Shown piece by piece: positions 50,717 to 60,126 of a DNA stretch of 64,000 bases. The stretch is from CAYQXJ01 sp964421565 (GTDB lineage: Bacteria > Planctomycetota > Brocadiia > SM23-32). The stretch is taken from NCBI GenBank assembly GCA_964421565.1, contig CAYQXJ010000006.1, positions 62,001 to 126,000 of the forward strand, read 5' to 3'. The notes under the pieces are model-generated. The model saw only the letters and a list, made by a program, of their open reading frames with translations, did no database searches and had not been told where the DNA came from. The translations under genes and the position numbers were made by a program. Position 1 is the first letter of the stretch. Each line of letters opens with the position of its first letter.

Positions 50717-51295
50717 ATGGGTTCTCTGGTGAAGACGGTCCTGACCTATGTGGTGACGGTTCTGGTGTTGGCGGTAGCATTCCCACTGCTGTGGGGTCTC
50801 GCCGGTGGCGCCGTGGGTGGCCTCAGTGTCGCGCAGGACCCTGAACTGCAGGCGCAGGTGCGCGAAGTGCTGGAAACGCACGGCCTCGACGCGGAGGAGT
50901 TTCCCGACTCACTGGCCGAGCGCATCAGGTGGCTGGGCGAACTGGCGCCCGAAGTGCGCGAGGATCTGCGGGGCGTCATGGAGCGCGGTCCGCTGGCCAG
51001 GGCGAACTGGTTTGCTGTGACCTTTGCGGTCAGTGCGTTTGCGTTTGCCCTTGCCGGGTTCGCGTGCGGGTTCATCACCCGACGCTGGCTCTACACGGGC
51101 ATTGTCCCCGCCCTTACATTCCTCTTCGGCAACCCCGTTGTTGCGTTCGATGTCGCCGCTACACTGGCGCTGGCGCAGAAGGTTGCCGTGGTCGCTGTGG
51201 GTCAGTTCGGGGTCTGCTACCTGTTCGCTATCGTCGGCGCGGGCTTGGGCCGCAAGCGCGAGGCCTCTGAGCGGTACCGGCGGGATCCACGCTGA
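50717..51295 (+). CDS. Uncharacterised multi-pass membrane protein
   Basis: The 192-residue protein has an N-terminal hydrophobic helix (about 5-35, with GGAVGG), an acidic amphipathic region (residues 38-85), and three further helices (about 94-118, 122-145, 148-178). AGGGGG precedes the ATG. I do not recognise the family. It is convergent with the creatininase gene (3 bp between stops). Confidence 0.7.
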   Translation: MGSLVKTVLTYVVTVLVLAVAFPLLWGLAGGAVGGLSVAQDPELQAQVREVLETHGLDAEEFPDSLAERIRWLGELAPEVREDLRGVMERGPLARANWFAVTFAVSAFAFALAGFACGFITRRWLYTGIVPALTFLFGNPVVAFDVAATLALAQKVAVVAVGQFGVCYLFAIVGAGLGRKREASERYRRDPR

Positions 51296-51298
51296 GCT

Positions 51299-52102
51299 TC
51301 ATCCGCTGTGCCGCGTTCGCTTGTGGAACTCACGCTGAAGCTCGGGTGTTACCCCATCGGCCTTGATAGCCTGCATCTGGCGCACGAGTTTTGCCACCAT
51401 GGCGTCCACCAGAAACGCCCCCTTTCTGGCCGTCGCGGTACGGGCATCGCCCGCGTAGTGGGTGGGGAACCTGGCGTACCAACTCAGCGGGTTGTCCAGG
51501 CCTTCCAGATGCTTCTGTCCCCCTCGGTCCCGTCCGTCCCGTGGGCTGCCCAGGGCATCCATCTTCACCAGGTCGCCTCGCAGATGCAGCATGACGCTGG
51601 TCTCCGGCTCGTCGGCGTGGCCGCCCTCCCCGCCTTCGCTGAATTCGCCCTGCCAGCGCCTGCGCGTCTCGGCGTCGAGATCGAAAAGGTTCGTGGAGTA
51701 GACGCAGTAGTCGCGCGGGCGCTCGAGCAAGGAGCGCAAGAAGAAGTGGAGCATGCTGGTATTCCCACCGTGGCTGTTGACGATCAGGATGCGCCAGAAA
51801 CCGTTGCGGGCAACTTCCCCGACCGTGCACTCCAGCAGGTCGAGCAGCAGGTTGGGCGGCGCGGCGAACGTGCCAGGGTAGTGGCGGGCCGTCCATATCT
51901 TGCCGAAGTAGTAGCCGGGGAAGACGACTGCAGGCTCTGTGTCTGCGGCGCGGCGGCTTACGGCGTCGGCAACAATCTGGTCTGTGCCGAGGGGCAGGTG
52001 GGGACCATGCCTTTCAATGCAGCCCATGGGCAGCAGGCAGAGGCCGTCGCAGTCCTTGGCGGCTTGGGCAAGTCTTTCTGATGTCAGCTCTGCCCAATGC
52101 AT
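51299..52102 (-). CDS. Creatininase-family amidohydrolase
   Basis: The 267-residue protein has the metal-binding series of the creatininase/MftE family: Glu30, His32 and Asp41 in CIERHGPHLPLGTD, the NSHGGN motif, and the GHADEPETSVM segment. These Zn/Mn enzymes open cyclic amides or hydrolyse side chains of cofactor precursors; many members are of unknown substrate. Length and motifs are complete. It lies 33 bp after gatB on the same strand. Confidence 0.88.
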   Translation of the reverse strand: MHWAELTSERLAQAAKDCDGLCLLPMGCIERHGPHLPLGTDQIVADAVSRRAADTEPAVVFPGYYFGKIWTARHYPGTFAAPPNLLLDLLECTVGEVARNGFWRILIVNSHGGNTSMLHFFLRSLLERPRDYCVYSTNLFDLDAETRRRWQGEFSEGGEGGHADEPETSVMLHLRGDLVKMDALGSPRDGRDRGGQKHLEGLDNPLSWYARFPTHYAGDARTATARKGAFLVDAMVAKLVRQMQAIKADGVTPELQREFHKRTRHSG

Positions 52103-52135
52103 GGGATCACCCTCGATATCTGGTCACGCAATGCC

Positions 52136-53578
52136 TCACGTCATAGCGTCCAGCTTCTCCCGCAGTAAGCGGTTAGCAAGCTTCGGGTCGGCCTTGCCGC
52201 GGGTCAGGCGCATCACCTGGCCGACCAGCGCTCCTACGGCCGCCTTCTTCCCGCCGAGGTAATCTTCGACGGGCTGAGGGTTCTCGGCAATGACCTGCTC
52301 GACAATCGGCGTCAGCTCGTCTTCGTCGCCGATCTGCTGCGCGCCTTCCTCCTCGACTATCTCGTGCGCTCCCTTACCGGTTTCGCCCATCTTCTGCATC
52401 ACTTCGCGGCCGACCTGTGCATTGATCGTGCCCTGGTCCATCAGCTCTACCAGTTCGCCGAGACCGGGGGGGCTGATCTCGAAGTCCTCGATGTCAACCT
52501 TGCGTTCATTCAGGAGGGCGAGCACGACGTTCATCAGCCAGTTGGCGATGCTCTTCGGAGCGTTGTGGGTCTTGAGGCAGGCCTCGAAGTAATCCGCTAG
52601 CGAACGGTCGCCGGTCAGCAAGCCGGCCTCATAGTCCGAAAGGCCATACTCGGAGACGAACCGCTGCTTGCGCTGGAGCGGCAACTCGGGCAGGGCGGCC
52701 CGCACACGGCGGATCATTTCGTCAGAGACCTCGACTGGCAGCAGATCGGGCTCGGGGAAGTAGCGGTAATCATGCGCTTCCTCTTTGGTGCGCATGCGCG
52801 CGGTTCGCCCGCGCTGCTCGTCCCACAGGCGGGTCTCCTGTGCGACTGTTCCGCCCTCGCTCAACAGCCGAGTCTGGCGCTTGATCTCAAAGGCCACGGC
52901 GGCCCGCACCGCCTTCAGAGAGTTCAGGTTCTTAATCTCCACGCGCGCCCCGAGTTTGCGGCTGCCGACGGGGCGCACGCTGATGCTCGCTTCGAACCGG
53001 AGCGAGCCCTCCTCCATCTTGCAGTCACTCACGCGCGTGTACGTCAGCAATTGGCGTAGCGTCTGCATGTAGCTGTCGGCTTCCTGAACGCTGCGTATCT
53101 CGGGGGCCGATACGATCTCCAGCAGGGGCGTGCCCGCCCGGTTCAGGTCGACCAGGCTGTAATCGGCGCCCGGCTGCTGCACGTGCATGTTCTTGCCGGC
53201 GTCTTCCTCCAGATGCACGTTCAATATCCCGATCTGCCGCGTGGCGCCATCGACGGGGATCTCCAGGTGCCCGTCGACCCCGAGGTTGCGGTAGCTCTGG
53301 CTGATCTGGTAGTTCTTCGGCAGGTCTGGATAGTAGTAGTTCTTGCGGTCGAAAAACGCGAGGCGGTTGATGGTGCAATTCAGCGCCAGTGCGGCACGGA
53401 GGGAGAGTTCGAACGCCCACCCGTTCATCACCGGCAGCACGCCCGGCATGCCCAGGCAGACGGGGCAGGTCTGGCTGTTCGGCGACTGACCGAACCGCGT
53501 GCTGCAGTTGCACCAGAGCTTGCTTTCGGTGAGCAGTTCCGCGTGGGTCTCGAGCCCGATGACCGGTTCATATTCCAT
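52136..53578 (-). CDS. gatB: Aspartyl/glutamyl-tRNA amidotransferase subunit B
   Basis: The 480-residue protein is GatB: VIGLETHAEL at the start, the zinc-site CPVCLGMPGVLPVMN pattern, KNYYYPDLPKNYQISQ, NRAGTPLLEIVS and KMEEGSLRFEASISVRP, and the C-terminal YqeY-like tail (HEIVEEEG). It carries the tRNA-binding and kinase steps that convert Glu-tRNAGln or Asp-tRNAAsn to the amide form, together with GatA and GatC, which are not in the window. Confidence 0.96.
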   Translation of the reverse strand: MEYEPVIGLETHAELLTESKLWCNCSTRFGQSPNSQTCPVCLGMPGVLPVMNGWAFELSLRAALALNCTINRLAFFDRKNYYYPDLPKNYQISQSYRNLGVDGHLEIPVDGATRQIGILNVHLEEDAGKNMHVQQPGADYSLVDLNRAGTPLLEIVSAPEIRSVQEADSYMQTLRQLLTYTRVSDCKMEEGSLRFEASISVRPVGSRKLGARVEIKNLNSLKAVRAAVAFEIKRQTRLLSEGGTVAQETRLWDEQRGRTARMRTKEEAHDYRYFPEPDLLPVEVSDEMIRRVRAALPELPLQRKQRFVSEYGLSDYEAGLLTGDRSLADYFEACLKTHNAPKSIANWLMNVVLALLNERKVDIEDFEISPPGLGELVELMDQGTINAQVGREVMQKMGETGKGAHEIVEEEGAQQIGDEDELTPIVEQVIAENPQPVEDYLGGKKAAVGALVGQVMRLTRGKADPKLANRLLREKLDAMT

Positions 53579-53644
53579 GTTCGGCCGCGTGGTTGGTGTG
53601 GCGGTGAAGGCACAGGCTACCGCACTGACTGCGTCGCGGCAAGC

Positions 53645-55507
53645 TCAGCGCTGGAACAGATCAGCGCATACGCCGCACAGTGTGCACTCGCCCCTGCGGC
53701 AGTCGGGGGTCATCTCTTCCACGTAGGCTTTGCCGCGCTCCTTGAGGAGGAAGTCGCGCGTGACGCCGAAGTCGATGTGCTCCCACGGCTGGGTCTCTTC
53801 AGGGTCGCGGGCGCGCGTAGCGCACTCCTCCAGTGAGAGCCCTTCCCGCTCGAAACAGCGCTCCCACAGCTCGAAGTCGAAGTGTTCGTTCCATGCGTCG
53901 AACTGGCCTCCATTCTCGTAAACCCTTTGGACGACGTGGCCCATGCGCCGCTCACCCCGGGCGAGAGCCGCCTCCAGCAGGCTGCGGCGCGGCTCGTGGA
54001 AGCTGTAGTGAACGCTTCGCAGCCGCGCGCGCTCGAGTATCAGGCGTCTCTTCGCCTCCAGCTCGGCCAGTGTGTCCATGCGTTCCCATTGGAACGGCGT
54101 GTGAGGCTTCGGGACGAATGGAGCGATGCTCACGTTCACCCGTCCTCTTCCGCCGGCCACCTCCGCCCGGACCTGGCTGACGCGTTCGCTCAGCTCGACG
54201 ATTGCCGCTACGTCGTCCTGCGTCTCCGTGGGGAGCCCGACCATGAAATACAGCTTGATATGACGCCAGCCCTGTTCGAAGGCGGCACGCGCGCCGGCGA
54301 GCAGTGCCTCGTCGGTCACGTCCTTGTTGATCACGCGACGCAGCCGTTCGGTGGCGGCTTCTGGCGCAACTGTCAATCCGCTCTTGCGGACCTGCGAGAT
54401 AGCTTCCGGCAGCATCTGCAACTGGTCGCTCACCCTCAGGCTGCTCAGCGTGATGCTGATGTCGCGGGGCTCGGCGAACGCGTTCATTGCCTGCAGGAGC
54501 TCCTGGAAGCGCGGGTAGTCGCTGGAAGAGAGCGAGGTAAGCGCGATCTCGTTGTAGCCCGTGTTCTCATAGGTTCGACGGGCAAGCTCGACCAGTTCCT
54601 CGACCGGCCTGGGGCGGACCGGCCGGCGCAGCATGCCAGCCTGGCAGAACCGGCACCCGCGCGTGCATCCGCGCATGATCTCCAGGGCTATCCGGTCGTG
54701 TACCGTCTCCACGATGGGTACGATCGGCCGGGTGGGGAAAGGTGCGCCTGCCATGGCAAGCACCTTTCGCGCCTTGATCCGCTGCGGCAGGCCATCCTTC
54801 AGGGGCTTCACGCCGGTGAGACGGCCGTTCTCGTCACGTTCCGCTGCGTAGTGCACGGGAGCGTAGGCTCCGCAGACGTCCCGGGCCGCCGAAAGTATGA
54901 TTTCTGAGCGCGGTATATCGCACGTCCTGGCACTGCGCACGTGCTCCGCGAACTCGACGATCACCTCCTCCCCGTCGCCGGGGAACACCAGGTCAATGAA
55001 TTCCGCGATGGGTTCGGGGCAGGCGGCTCCGGGCCCTCCGGCGATCACTATGGGGTCGCCCTCGCCGCGATCTGCGCTCCGCAGTGGGATGCCGGCCAGG
55101 TCCAGCATCCCGAGCACGTTTGTGCTCAGTAGCTCGTACTGCAGGCTGAAGGCGACGACATCGAACTGGCGCACCGGCGTGTAGCTCTCCAGCGTGTAGA
55201 GGGGGATGCCACGTTGCCGCATCTGCTCTTGCATGTCAGGCCATACGGCGTAGGCCCTTTCCGCTGCCGCCCAGTCCAGTCCGTTGATGATGTTGTAGAG
55301 TATCTGGTAGCCGAGGTGCGACATGCCTATCTGATAGACGTCGGGGAAGAGCAGCGCAACGCGTACGTCCACCTCGGCGACGTCCTTTCGGACGGCGTTG
55401 AGTTCGCCGTTGATGTAGCGGCCGGGTGTCTCCACGTGGGCAAGCACGTGGAGGTCCAACAGGCGGTGTATCTGGTCCGGGTCTGAGATGTCGATGCGCA
55501 TGGCCAC
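53645..55507 (-). CDS. TIGR03960-family B12-binding-domain radical SAM protein
   Basis: The 620-residue protein has a B12-binding-like N-terminal domain, a radical SAM core with the CxxxCxxC cluster motif RGCTRGCRFCQAG, and a C-terminal cysteine-rich tail (CRRGECTLCGVC). The order and length match TIGR03960, often paired with a TIGR03936 (DUF2344) protein; no such partner gene follows here. Substrate is unknown. It is probably cytoplasmic and needs anaerobic or protected conditions. Confidence 0.88.
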   Translation of the reverse strand: MAMRIDISDPDQIHRLLDLHVLAHVETPGRYINGELNAVRKDVAEVDVRVALLFPDVYQIGMSHLGYQILYNIINGLDWAAAERAYAVWPDMQEQMRQRGIPLYTLESYTPVRQFDVVAFSLQYELLSTNVLGMLDLAGIPLRSADRGEGDPIVIAGGPGAACPEPIAEFIDLVFPGDGEEVIVEFAEHVRSARTCDIPRSEIILSAARDVCGAYAPVHYAAERDENGRLTGVKPLKDGLPQRIKARKVLAMAGAPFPTRPIVPIVETVHDRIALEIMRGCTRGCRFCQAGMLRRPVRPRPVEELVELARRTYENTGYNEIALTSLSSSDYPRFQELLQAMNAFAEPRDISITLSSLRVSDQLQMLPEAISQVRKSGLTVAPEAATERLRRVINKDVTDEALLAGARAAFEQGWRHIKLYFMVGLPTETQDDVAAIVELSERVSQVRAEVAGGRGRVNVSIAPFVPKPHTPFQWERMDTLAELEAKRRLILERARLRSVHYSFHEPRRSLLEAALARGERRMGHVVQRVYENGGQFDAWNEHFDFELWERCFEREGLSLEECATRARDPEETQPWEHIDFGVTRDFLLKERGKAYVEEMTPDCRRGECTLCGVCADLFQR

Positions 55508-55603
55508 CGGAGCGTATGCGGAGGAGGGGGGGCAGACGGTTGTCTGCGCTGCACTGCTCTAATGTAGCACAGGGCCCGGGACGCTTCCACCGCTTATCCA
55601 AGG

Positions 55604-55630
55604 TTGCAGTCAGCGGACTCCGCGCGTACA
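55604..55630 (+). promoter_or_regulatory. Candidate promoter for the zinc-ribbon gene
   Basis: TTGCAG at 55604-55609 and TACAAT at 55625-55630 are 15 bp apart, a short spacer. The -10 is good. The start near 55637 would leave about 12 nt, with AGGAAAG just before the ATG at 55650. Confidence 0.35.
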
Positions 55631-55649
55631 ATAGAGGGTAGAGGAAAGA

Positions 55650-56240
55650 ATGACCGAAGAACAAGAAACCATTGCCGAGTTGAGGCTGCATTGCGTCTGC
55701 GGCGGGGAGATATCCGTCCAGGCGCAGTTGCTCGGTCGCATCATCCCCTGCCGCCACTGTGGTCGTCATCTGCGACCGGCGCTCCAGTTCCTGATGGTAG
55801 ACCGTGAGTTTGCACCGAACCTTACGGTGCAGTGCACGTGCGGCCACTTCATCGTCGGCAGGGCTGACCGGTCCGGCAGACGGGCGAAGTGCGCAGTGTG
55901 CAGCAAGGAGGTCATTCTTCCGCAGCCGGTCATGCGGCCCGCACGAGGAGTTGCGTCACGCGTGCCGAAGAGGGTGCTGGAGAACCAGTTGTTGAGAGTC
56001 CGACGTCGCCGTCCGGCTGGCGGCAAGTCCCAGGAGATTACCCGTCTGGAGACGGCCGCTCGGTCCGGCCGTGTGGACCTGCGCCCGGGGGAGCACATCT
56101 GCTTGAATCCTGAGTGCGGTGCGCTGCTCGGGCCCGGGGCCAGCGTCTGCCCCAGATGCGGAACAAACCGCATGACGGGGGAACGATATGAGGGGCCGGG
56201 CCCAGACGCCGATCCCGTCAGTGAATGGAAGCAGGTCTGA
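55650..56240 (+). CDS. Protein with three zinc ribbons
   Basis: The 196-residue protein has three zinc-ribbon pairs: CVCGGEI with CRHCG (about residues 15-40), CTCGHFI with CAVCS (about 62-85), and CLNPECG with CPRCG (about 150-173). The linker is basic. No catalytic domain is visible; the ribbons may bind nucleic acid or protein. It is 55 bp upstream of the GHMP-like gene, same strand. Unknown function. Confidence 0.7.
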   Translation: MTEEQETIAELRLHCVCGGEISVQAQLLGRIIPCRHCGRHLRPALQFLMVDREFAPNLTVQCTCGHFIVGRADRSGRRAKCAVCSKEVILPQPVMRPARGVASRVPKRVLENQLLRVRRRRPAGGKSQEITRLETAARSGRVDLRPGEHICLNPECGALLGPGASVCPRCGTNRMTGERYEGPGPDADPVSEWKQV

Positions 56241-56295
56241 ACCGGCTCCCCGCCGCCGAATGCAGCGCCCCAAAGTTTGCTCGGAGAGAGCGTGT

Positions 56296-57414
56296 ATGTC
56301 CCCTGTGATCGAGTTAGATGCCGGCGAGTGGAACGCCTTCAGTGTGCACCATCCGGTGCGCATCGTCGGTGAGCACCAGTACCTGCTCGGTGCGGGCTGC
56401 CTCTCAATGGCGACCAACCTGCGGCTGCAAGTCGAGGTATGGGAAACGGCCGAGGAGTTCGCGTTGCGGGTCACCGACCGGGTGGGATCGGAGTCCGACC
56501 TGACAGTGTACTCTGAGAAGTGGGGCCGGGCACTGGGCACAGCGGTGCTGGCGGACGAAGCAGCCGTGGATGGCCTCGAGGTAGCAGTCGATTTCGGGCA
56601 GATGGAATCCGTGCTGCCCGCTGAATCGCTGCTGACCTGCCCCGGCCTGGCCGGGGCGCTGACCATCGCTGCACTCGCCCACCGCGGTGTGGAGAGACTG
56701 ACGGACGTGGGAATAGCGCAAATGGGTGCTTGCGCCCTTGCGGCGGTGATGGGCGAGAGCCGCGAGGAGCGCTTCTACAACGATGTTCACACCAGTATCG
56801 CAGGCGGTGCCGCATATGCTGAGCCAGGCGGGCAGAGACTGAATGTCCAGCAACTGCTTCCGCCAGATGCCTGCATAGTGGCACTGGCGCCCGGCCAGCC
56901 GCAACGGGCTGGCATTGAGAGGCGGGACCAAGAGGTGCGAGAGGCCCTCTACCGGACGTTCCAGGAGGGTGGCGTGCTGGTCGGGGAAGGGGCCTTCGAA
57001 TCGCTCTTCGAGATGGCCGACGGCGTTCTGTCGCAGCCAGAGACCACGAGCATCTACGGCCTGCTGCGAGTGCGGCAGATGGTGGATGGCTTCATCGAGC
57101 ACCTGGGTGAGCCCTTTGTCGACAATGACCGACTCGCAGAGATCTGTGACGAGGAGAGCGAGATACTGAAGGACTACTTTGCCTTTCCCGTAGGCCCGTA
57201 CGGCTCTGTGCGCAGGCGGGCCGCAGAGGCCGGCGCCCTCGGTTCGAAGTTTACCTGGCTGTTCGGCAGCTACCCCGGGCTGGTCATTCTCGCCCCCGCA
57301 CGCCGCGAGGAGGTCGTCGAGGCCCTCTCGGGGGCCTTCAGCGACCTCCACCTGCTACCGGTCGACATGGAACCGGCAGGGCTGCGGCCTGGCGATGCCG
57401 GCGCAGGCGGGTGA
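56296..57414 (+). CDS. Degenerate GHMP-kinase (galactokinase-like) protein
   Basis: The 372-residue protein looks like a galactokinase-type GHMP kinase: PVRIVGEHQYLLGA near residue 20 matches the sugar-binding R-x-N-L-I-G-E-H-x-D-Y motif, and GALGSKFTWLFGSYPGLVIL near the end matches the GHMP C-terminal glycine motif. The ATP-binding G-L-S-S-S motif is not found; the region reads LTCPGLAGALTIAALA. So it may bind a sugar without phosphorylating it. GGAGAG precedes the ATG at 56296. Assignment is by eye and needs a profile search. Confidence 0.55.
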   Translation: MSPVIELDAGEWNAFSVHHPVRIVGEHQYLLGAGCLSMATNLRLQVEVWETAEEFALRVTDRVGSESDLTVYSEKWGRALGTAVLADEAAVDGLEVAVDFGQMESVLPAESLLTCPGLAGALTIAALAHRGVERLTDVGIAQMGACALAAVMGESREERFYNDVHTSIAGGAAYAEPGGQRLNVQQLLPPDACIVALAPGQPQRAGIERRDQEVREALYRTFQEGGVLVGEGAFESLFEMADGVLSQPETTSIYGLLRVRQMVDGFIEHLGEPFVDNDRLAEICDEESEILKDYFAFPVGPYGSVRRRAAEAGALGSKFTWLFGSYPGLVILAPARREEVVEALSGAFSDLHLLPVDMEPAGLRPGDAGAGG

Positions 57415-57490
57415 GCGCGCGTTGCGCGGCGGGCACCTTGCGCGTAGCATGACTCGCCGCTGTGGCTCCCTTCCTCCCTTGCACAGTGCC

Positions 57491-58852
57491 ATGCATTCTT
57501 TCGAACGCTTTCACTACAACCGGCTTGAGGAACTGCTGAGTGAGTTTGAGCGCCTCGGCCTCGAACTGCCGGTCACCGATGACCTTTCGCCCCTGGCAGA
57601 GCCGATGGGTATCGGGGACAGGACCGTCCCGAACCGGCTGGTTGTCCATCCCATGGAAGGCTGCGATTGCACGGGGGAAGGCTCGCCGGGTGAACTGACA
57701 AAGCGCCGGTACCTGCGCTTTGCACGGGGCGGGGCGGGCACTGTATGGTTCGAAGCGTGCGCCGTTTCGCCGCACGGGCGCGGTAACCCCCGGCAGATGA
57801 TGCTCACAGGGGCAAACGTCGGGGAGTTCACGCGTCTGTTGGATGCCATGCGCAAGGCGGCGCACGAGGTATTGGGTCAGAATCACGAACTGCTGGTCGT
57901 GCTTCAGCTCAACCACGCCGGTCGCTACAGCAAACCGCAGGGCCGGCCCGAGCCCGTGCTTGCTCATCACGTGCCCGCCCTCGACAGAGCTCAGGGCATC
58001 CCCGCGGACCAGCCCCTGGTCAAGGACGTGCAGGTCGACCGCATAGTCGACGCCTGCGTTCGCACGGCAGAACTGGCGCGGAGGGCTGGATTCGACGCGG
58101 TCGACGCCAAGGCTTGCCACGGCTACCTGCCGGCGGGTCTTCTGGCCGCTTTCACGCGCTCCGGCAGCCGCTATGGCGGTGACGCGTACGAGAACCGAAC
58201 GCGGTTTATCAGGGACGTGCACCGCCGTGTGCGAGCCGAGCTGCCGGGCTTGCTCATGGTGACTCGCCTGGGCTTCTGGGACGCGCTGCCGCACCCTTGG
58301 GGATGGGGAGTGGATCGCGACGAGCCCGGCCGGCATGACCTGCGGGAGCCCCTGCAGCTCTGCACCGATCTGGTCCAGGAAGGGCTGCAATGCATCAACG
58401 TTACTGTCGGCAACCCGTACTTCCATCCCCACCTGAACCGGCCGTTTGACTTTCCGACCATGGGTTCCGAACCCCCAGCGGAGCACCCGCTGGCAAGCGT
58501 GCACCGGCTGCTGGAAATCGCGGGACGGGTGCAGTGTGCGCTTCCTGGCGTGCCCGTGGTTGGCACGGGGTACAGCTACCTGCGGCAGTTCGCGCCGCAG
58601 TTCGCCGCGGCAGCCGTGGCCGCTGGCCGCGCGAGCCTGGTGGGTTTCGGCCGCATGGCGCTTGCCTATCCGGACTTCGCCCGCGACATCCTGACGCGGG
58701 GTCGCCTGGCCCCGGATCGGGCTTGCATCGCGTGCAGTCGCTGCTCACAGCTCATGCGCGACGGCCAACCGGCCGGGTGTGTGGTGCGGGACCGGCAGGT
58801 CTATGGGCCGCTCTTCCGCGAGGGGCGTCGGCGTGCGAAGCGCAAGTCCTGA
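57491..58852 (+). CDS. Old Yellow Enzyme-family NADH:flavin oxidoreductase
   Basis: The 453-residue protein has an OYE-type TIM barrel: NRLVVHPMEG with the flavin site, QLNHAGRYS, the DAVDAKACHGYLPAGLL region in the active-site position, and RYGGDAYENRTRFI, the OYE family signature segment. A C-terminal cysteine set CIACSRCSQ...GC resembles the 4Fe-4S site of 2,4-dienoyl-CoA reductase, but the C-terminal FAD/NAD domain of that enzyme is missing. The start ATG at 57491 has no clear ribosome site; ATG 57449 is an alternative. It overlaps none of the previous gene. Substrate unknown. Confidence 0.75.
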   Translation: MHSFERFHYNRLEELLSEFERLGLELPVTDDLSPLAEPMGIGDRTVPNRLVVHPMEGCDCTGEGSPGELTKRRYLRFARGGAGTVWFEACAVSPHGRGNPRQMMLTGANVGEFTRLLDAMRKAAHEVLGQNHELLVVLQLNHAGRYSKPQGRPEPVLAHHVPALDRAQGIPADQPLVKDVQVDRIVDACVRTAELARRAGFDAVDAKACHGYLPAGLLAAFTRSGSRYGGDAYENRTRFIRDVHRRVRAELPGLLMVTRLGFWDALPHPWGWGVDRDEPGRHDLREPLQLCTDLVQEGLQCINVTVGNPYFHPHLNRPFDFPTMGSEPPAEHPLASVHRLLEIAGRVQCALPGVPVVGTGYSYLRQFAPQFAAAAVAAGRASLVGFGRMALAYPDFARDILTRGRLAPDRACIACSRCSQLMRDGQPAGCVVRDRQVYGPLFREGRRRAKRKS

Positions 58853-58934
58853 ACGTCCACTGGACGTGCCGTCTCGCGGTGGGGATAATGCACAGGTAGG
58901 TAACCCGGCACACGGCAAAGCGCAGAGGACGGCT

Positions 58935-60104
58935 ATGTCATTCTTCGGCGGAGAGAAGACCCTATTCAAGCTCTTCGGCCTGCCCATAAAGGCCAACATC
59001 TCCTGGCTCTTCCTGGTTGCGCTGATCATGATGAGCCTGGCCGAAGGCTGGTTGCCCGGTCGGCAAGGGATAGGGCCGGGGCACCCCTGGTATGCTTACT
59101 GGGGCCTGGCGGCGGTCATGACGATGGGCCTCTTCGCCTCGTTGATCGTGCATGAGCTCTGCCATAGCCTTGTGGCGCGGAAGGTCGGTATGCCCGTCAG
59201 CGGCATTACGCTCTTCATCTTCGGTGGCGTCAGCCAACTGGAAGACGAGCCACCGACCGCAGGCAGCGAGTTCGCCATGGCCATCGTGGGCCCGCTCTCA
59301 AGTGTGTTCATCGGCCTGGTCATGATCGGGCTGTACTTCGTGGGCGGGTTAGCCGGCTGGAACCCCGCCGTGCTGGTCGTCCTGCAATACCTGGGGATCA
59401 TCAACTTCATGCTCGCGGCATTCAACAGTCTACCCGCTTTCCCCCTGGACGGTGGGCGCGTGCTGCGCAGCATCGTCTGGGGTGTGACGGACGACTTGCG
59501 CATCGCGACTCAGGTCGCCGTGCGCATTGGCGCTATTCTGGGCTTCGCGCTGATGGCCTTCGCGATATTCTTGTTCATCCAGGGAGCCTGGCTGCCCGGG
59601 CTCTGGCTGCTGGTTATCGGCTACTTCCTGCGCCAGGCGGCGCTGAGCAATCTGCAGATGGTGATGATGCGACGTTACCTGGAAGGCGAAAAGGTGCGTC
59701 GCTTCATGACCACCGACGTTGTGAGCGTGGATCGCGACATGGACCTTGAAACGTTCGTCAACGATCTCGTCTTTCACCACCGCTTCAGTTACTACCCGGT
59801 CGTCGACGAGCAGGGCAAGCTGGTGGGCATAGCCAGCGCGCGAGCGCCGCGCGAGGTGGAGCCCGACCGGTGGAGTGAAAGACGCGTGGCGGACATTATG
59901 CGCGAAATCGACAAGAATATGACACTGCGACCGAACGCCGACGCTGTTGATGCCCTTAGCACCTTGCGCAAGCTCGAGGAGAGTCGCGCCGTGGTGGTCG
60001 AAGACGGAAAGCCGGTCGGCATGCTCAGTCTGCGCGACCTGCTGGGCTTCCTGGCGCTCAAGATCGATCTGGAGCCACGCGGTCCCGCGATGCCCAACCG
60101 CTGA
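58935..60104 (+). CDS. Site-2-protease-type M50 metalloprotease with CBS domains
   Basis: The 389-residue protein has the zinc-protease motif HELCH (His73, Glu74, His77) in a membrane helix and a second motif NSLPAFPLDGGRV with the third ligand, as in the SpoIVFB/Rip branch. About six helices occupy residues 20-240. The C-terminal half (about residues 250-370) is a CBS pair, which would sense nucleotides. It cleaves membrane proteins inside the bilayer. AGAGGAC precedes the ATG at 58935. It lies 82 bp after the OYE-like gene. Confidence 0.92.
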   Translation: MSFFGGEKTLFKLFGLPIKANISWLFLVALIMMSLAEGWLPGRQGIGPGHPWYAYWGLAAVMTMGLFASLIVHELCHSLVARKVGMPVSGITLFIFGGVSQLEDEPPTAGSEFAMAIVGPLSSVFIGLVMIGLYFVGGLAGWNPAVLVVLQYLGIINFMLAAFNSLPAFPLDGGRVLRSIVWGVTDDLRIATQVAVRIGAILGFALMAFAIFLFIQGAWLPGLWLLVIGYFLRQAALSNLQMVMMRRYLEGEKVRRFMTTDVVSVDRDMDLETFVNDLVFHHRFSYYPVVDEQGKLVGIASARAPREVEPDRWSERRVADIMREIDKNMTLRPNADAVDALSTLRKLEESRAVVVEDGKPVGMLSLRDLLGFLALKIDLEPRGPAMPNR

Positions 60105-60126
60105 CCAGGCCGCCCCCACATTTGCG

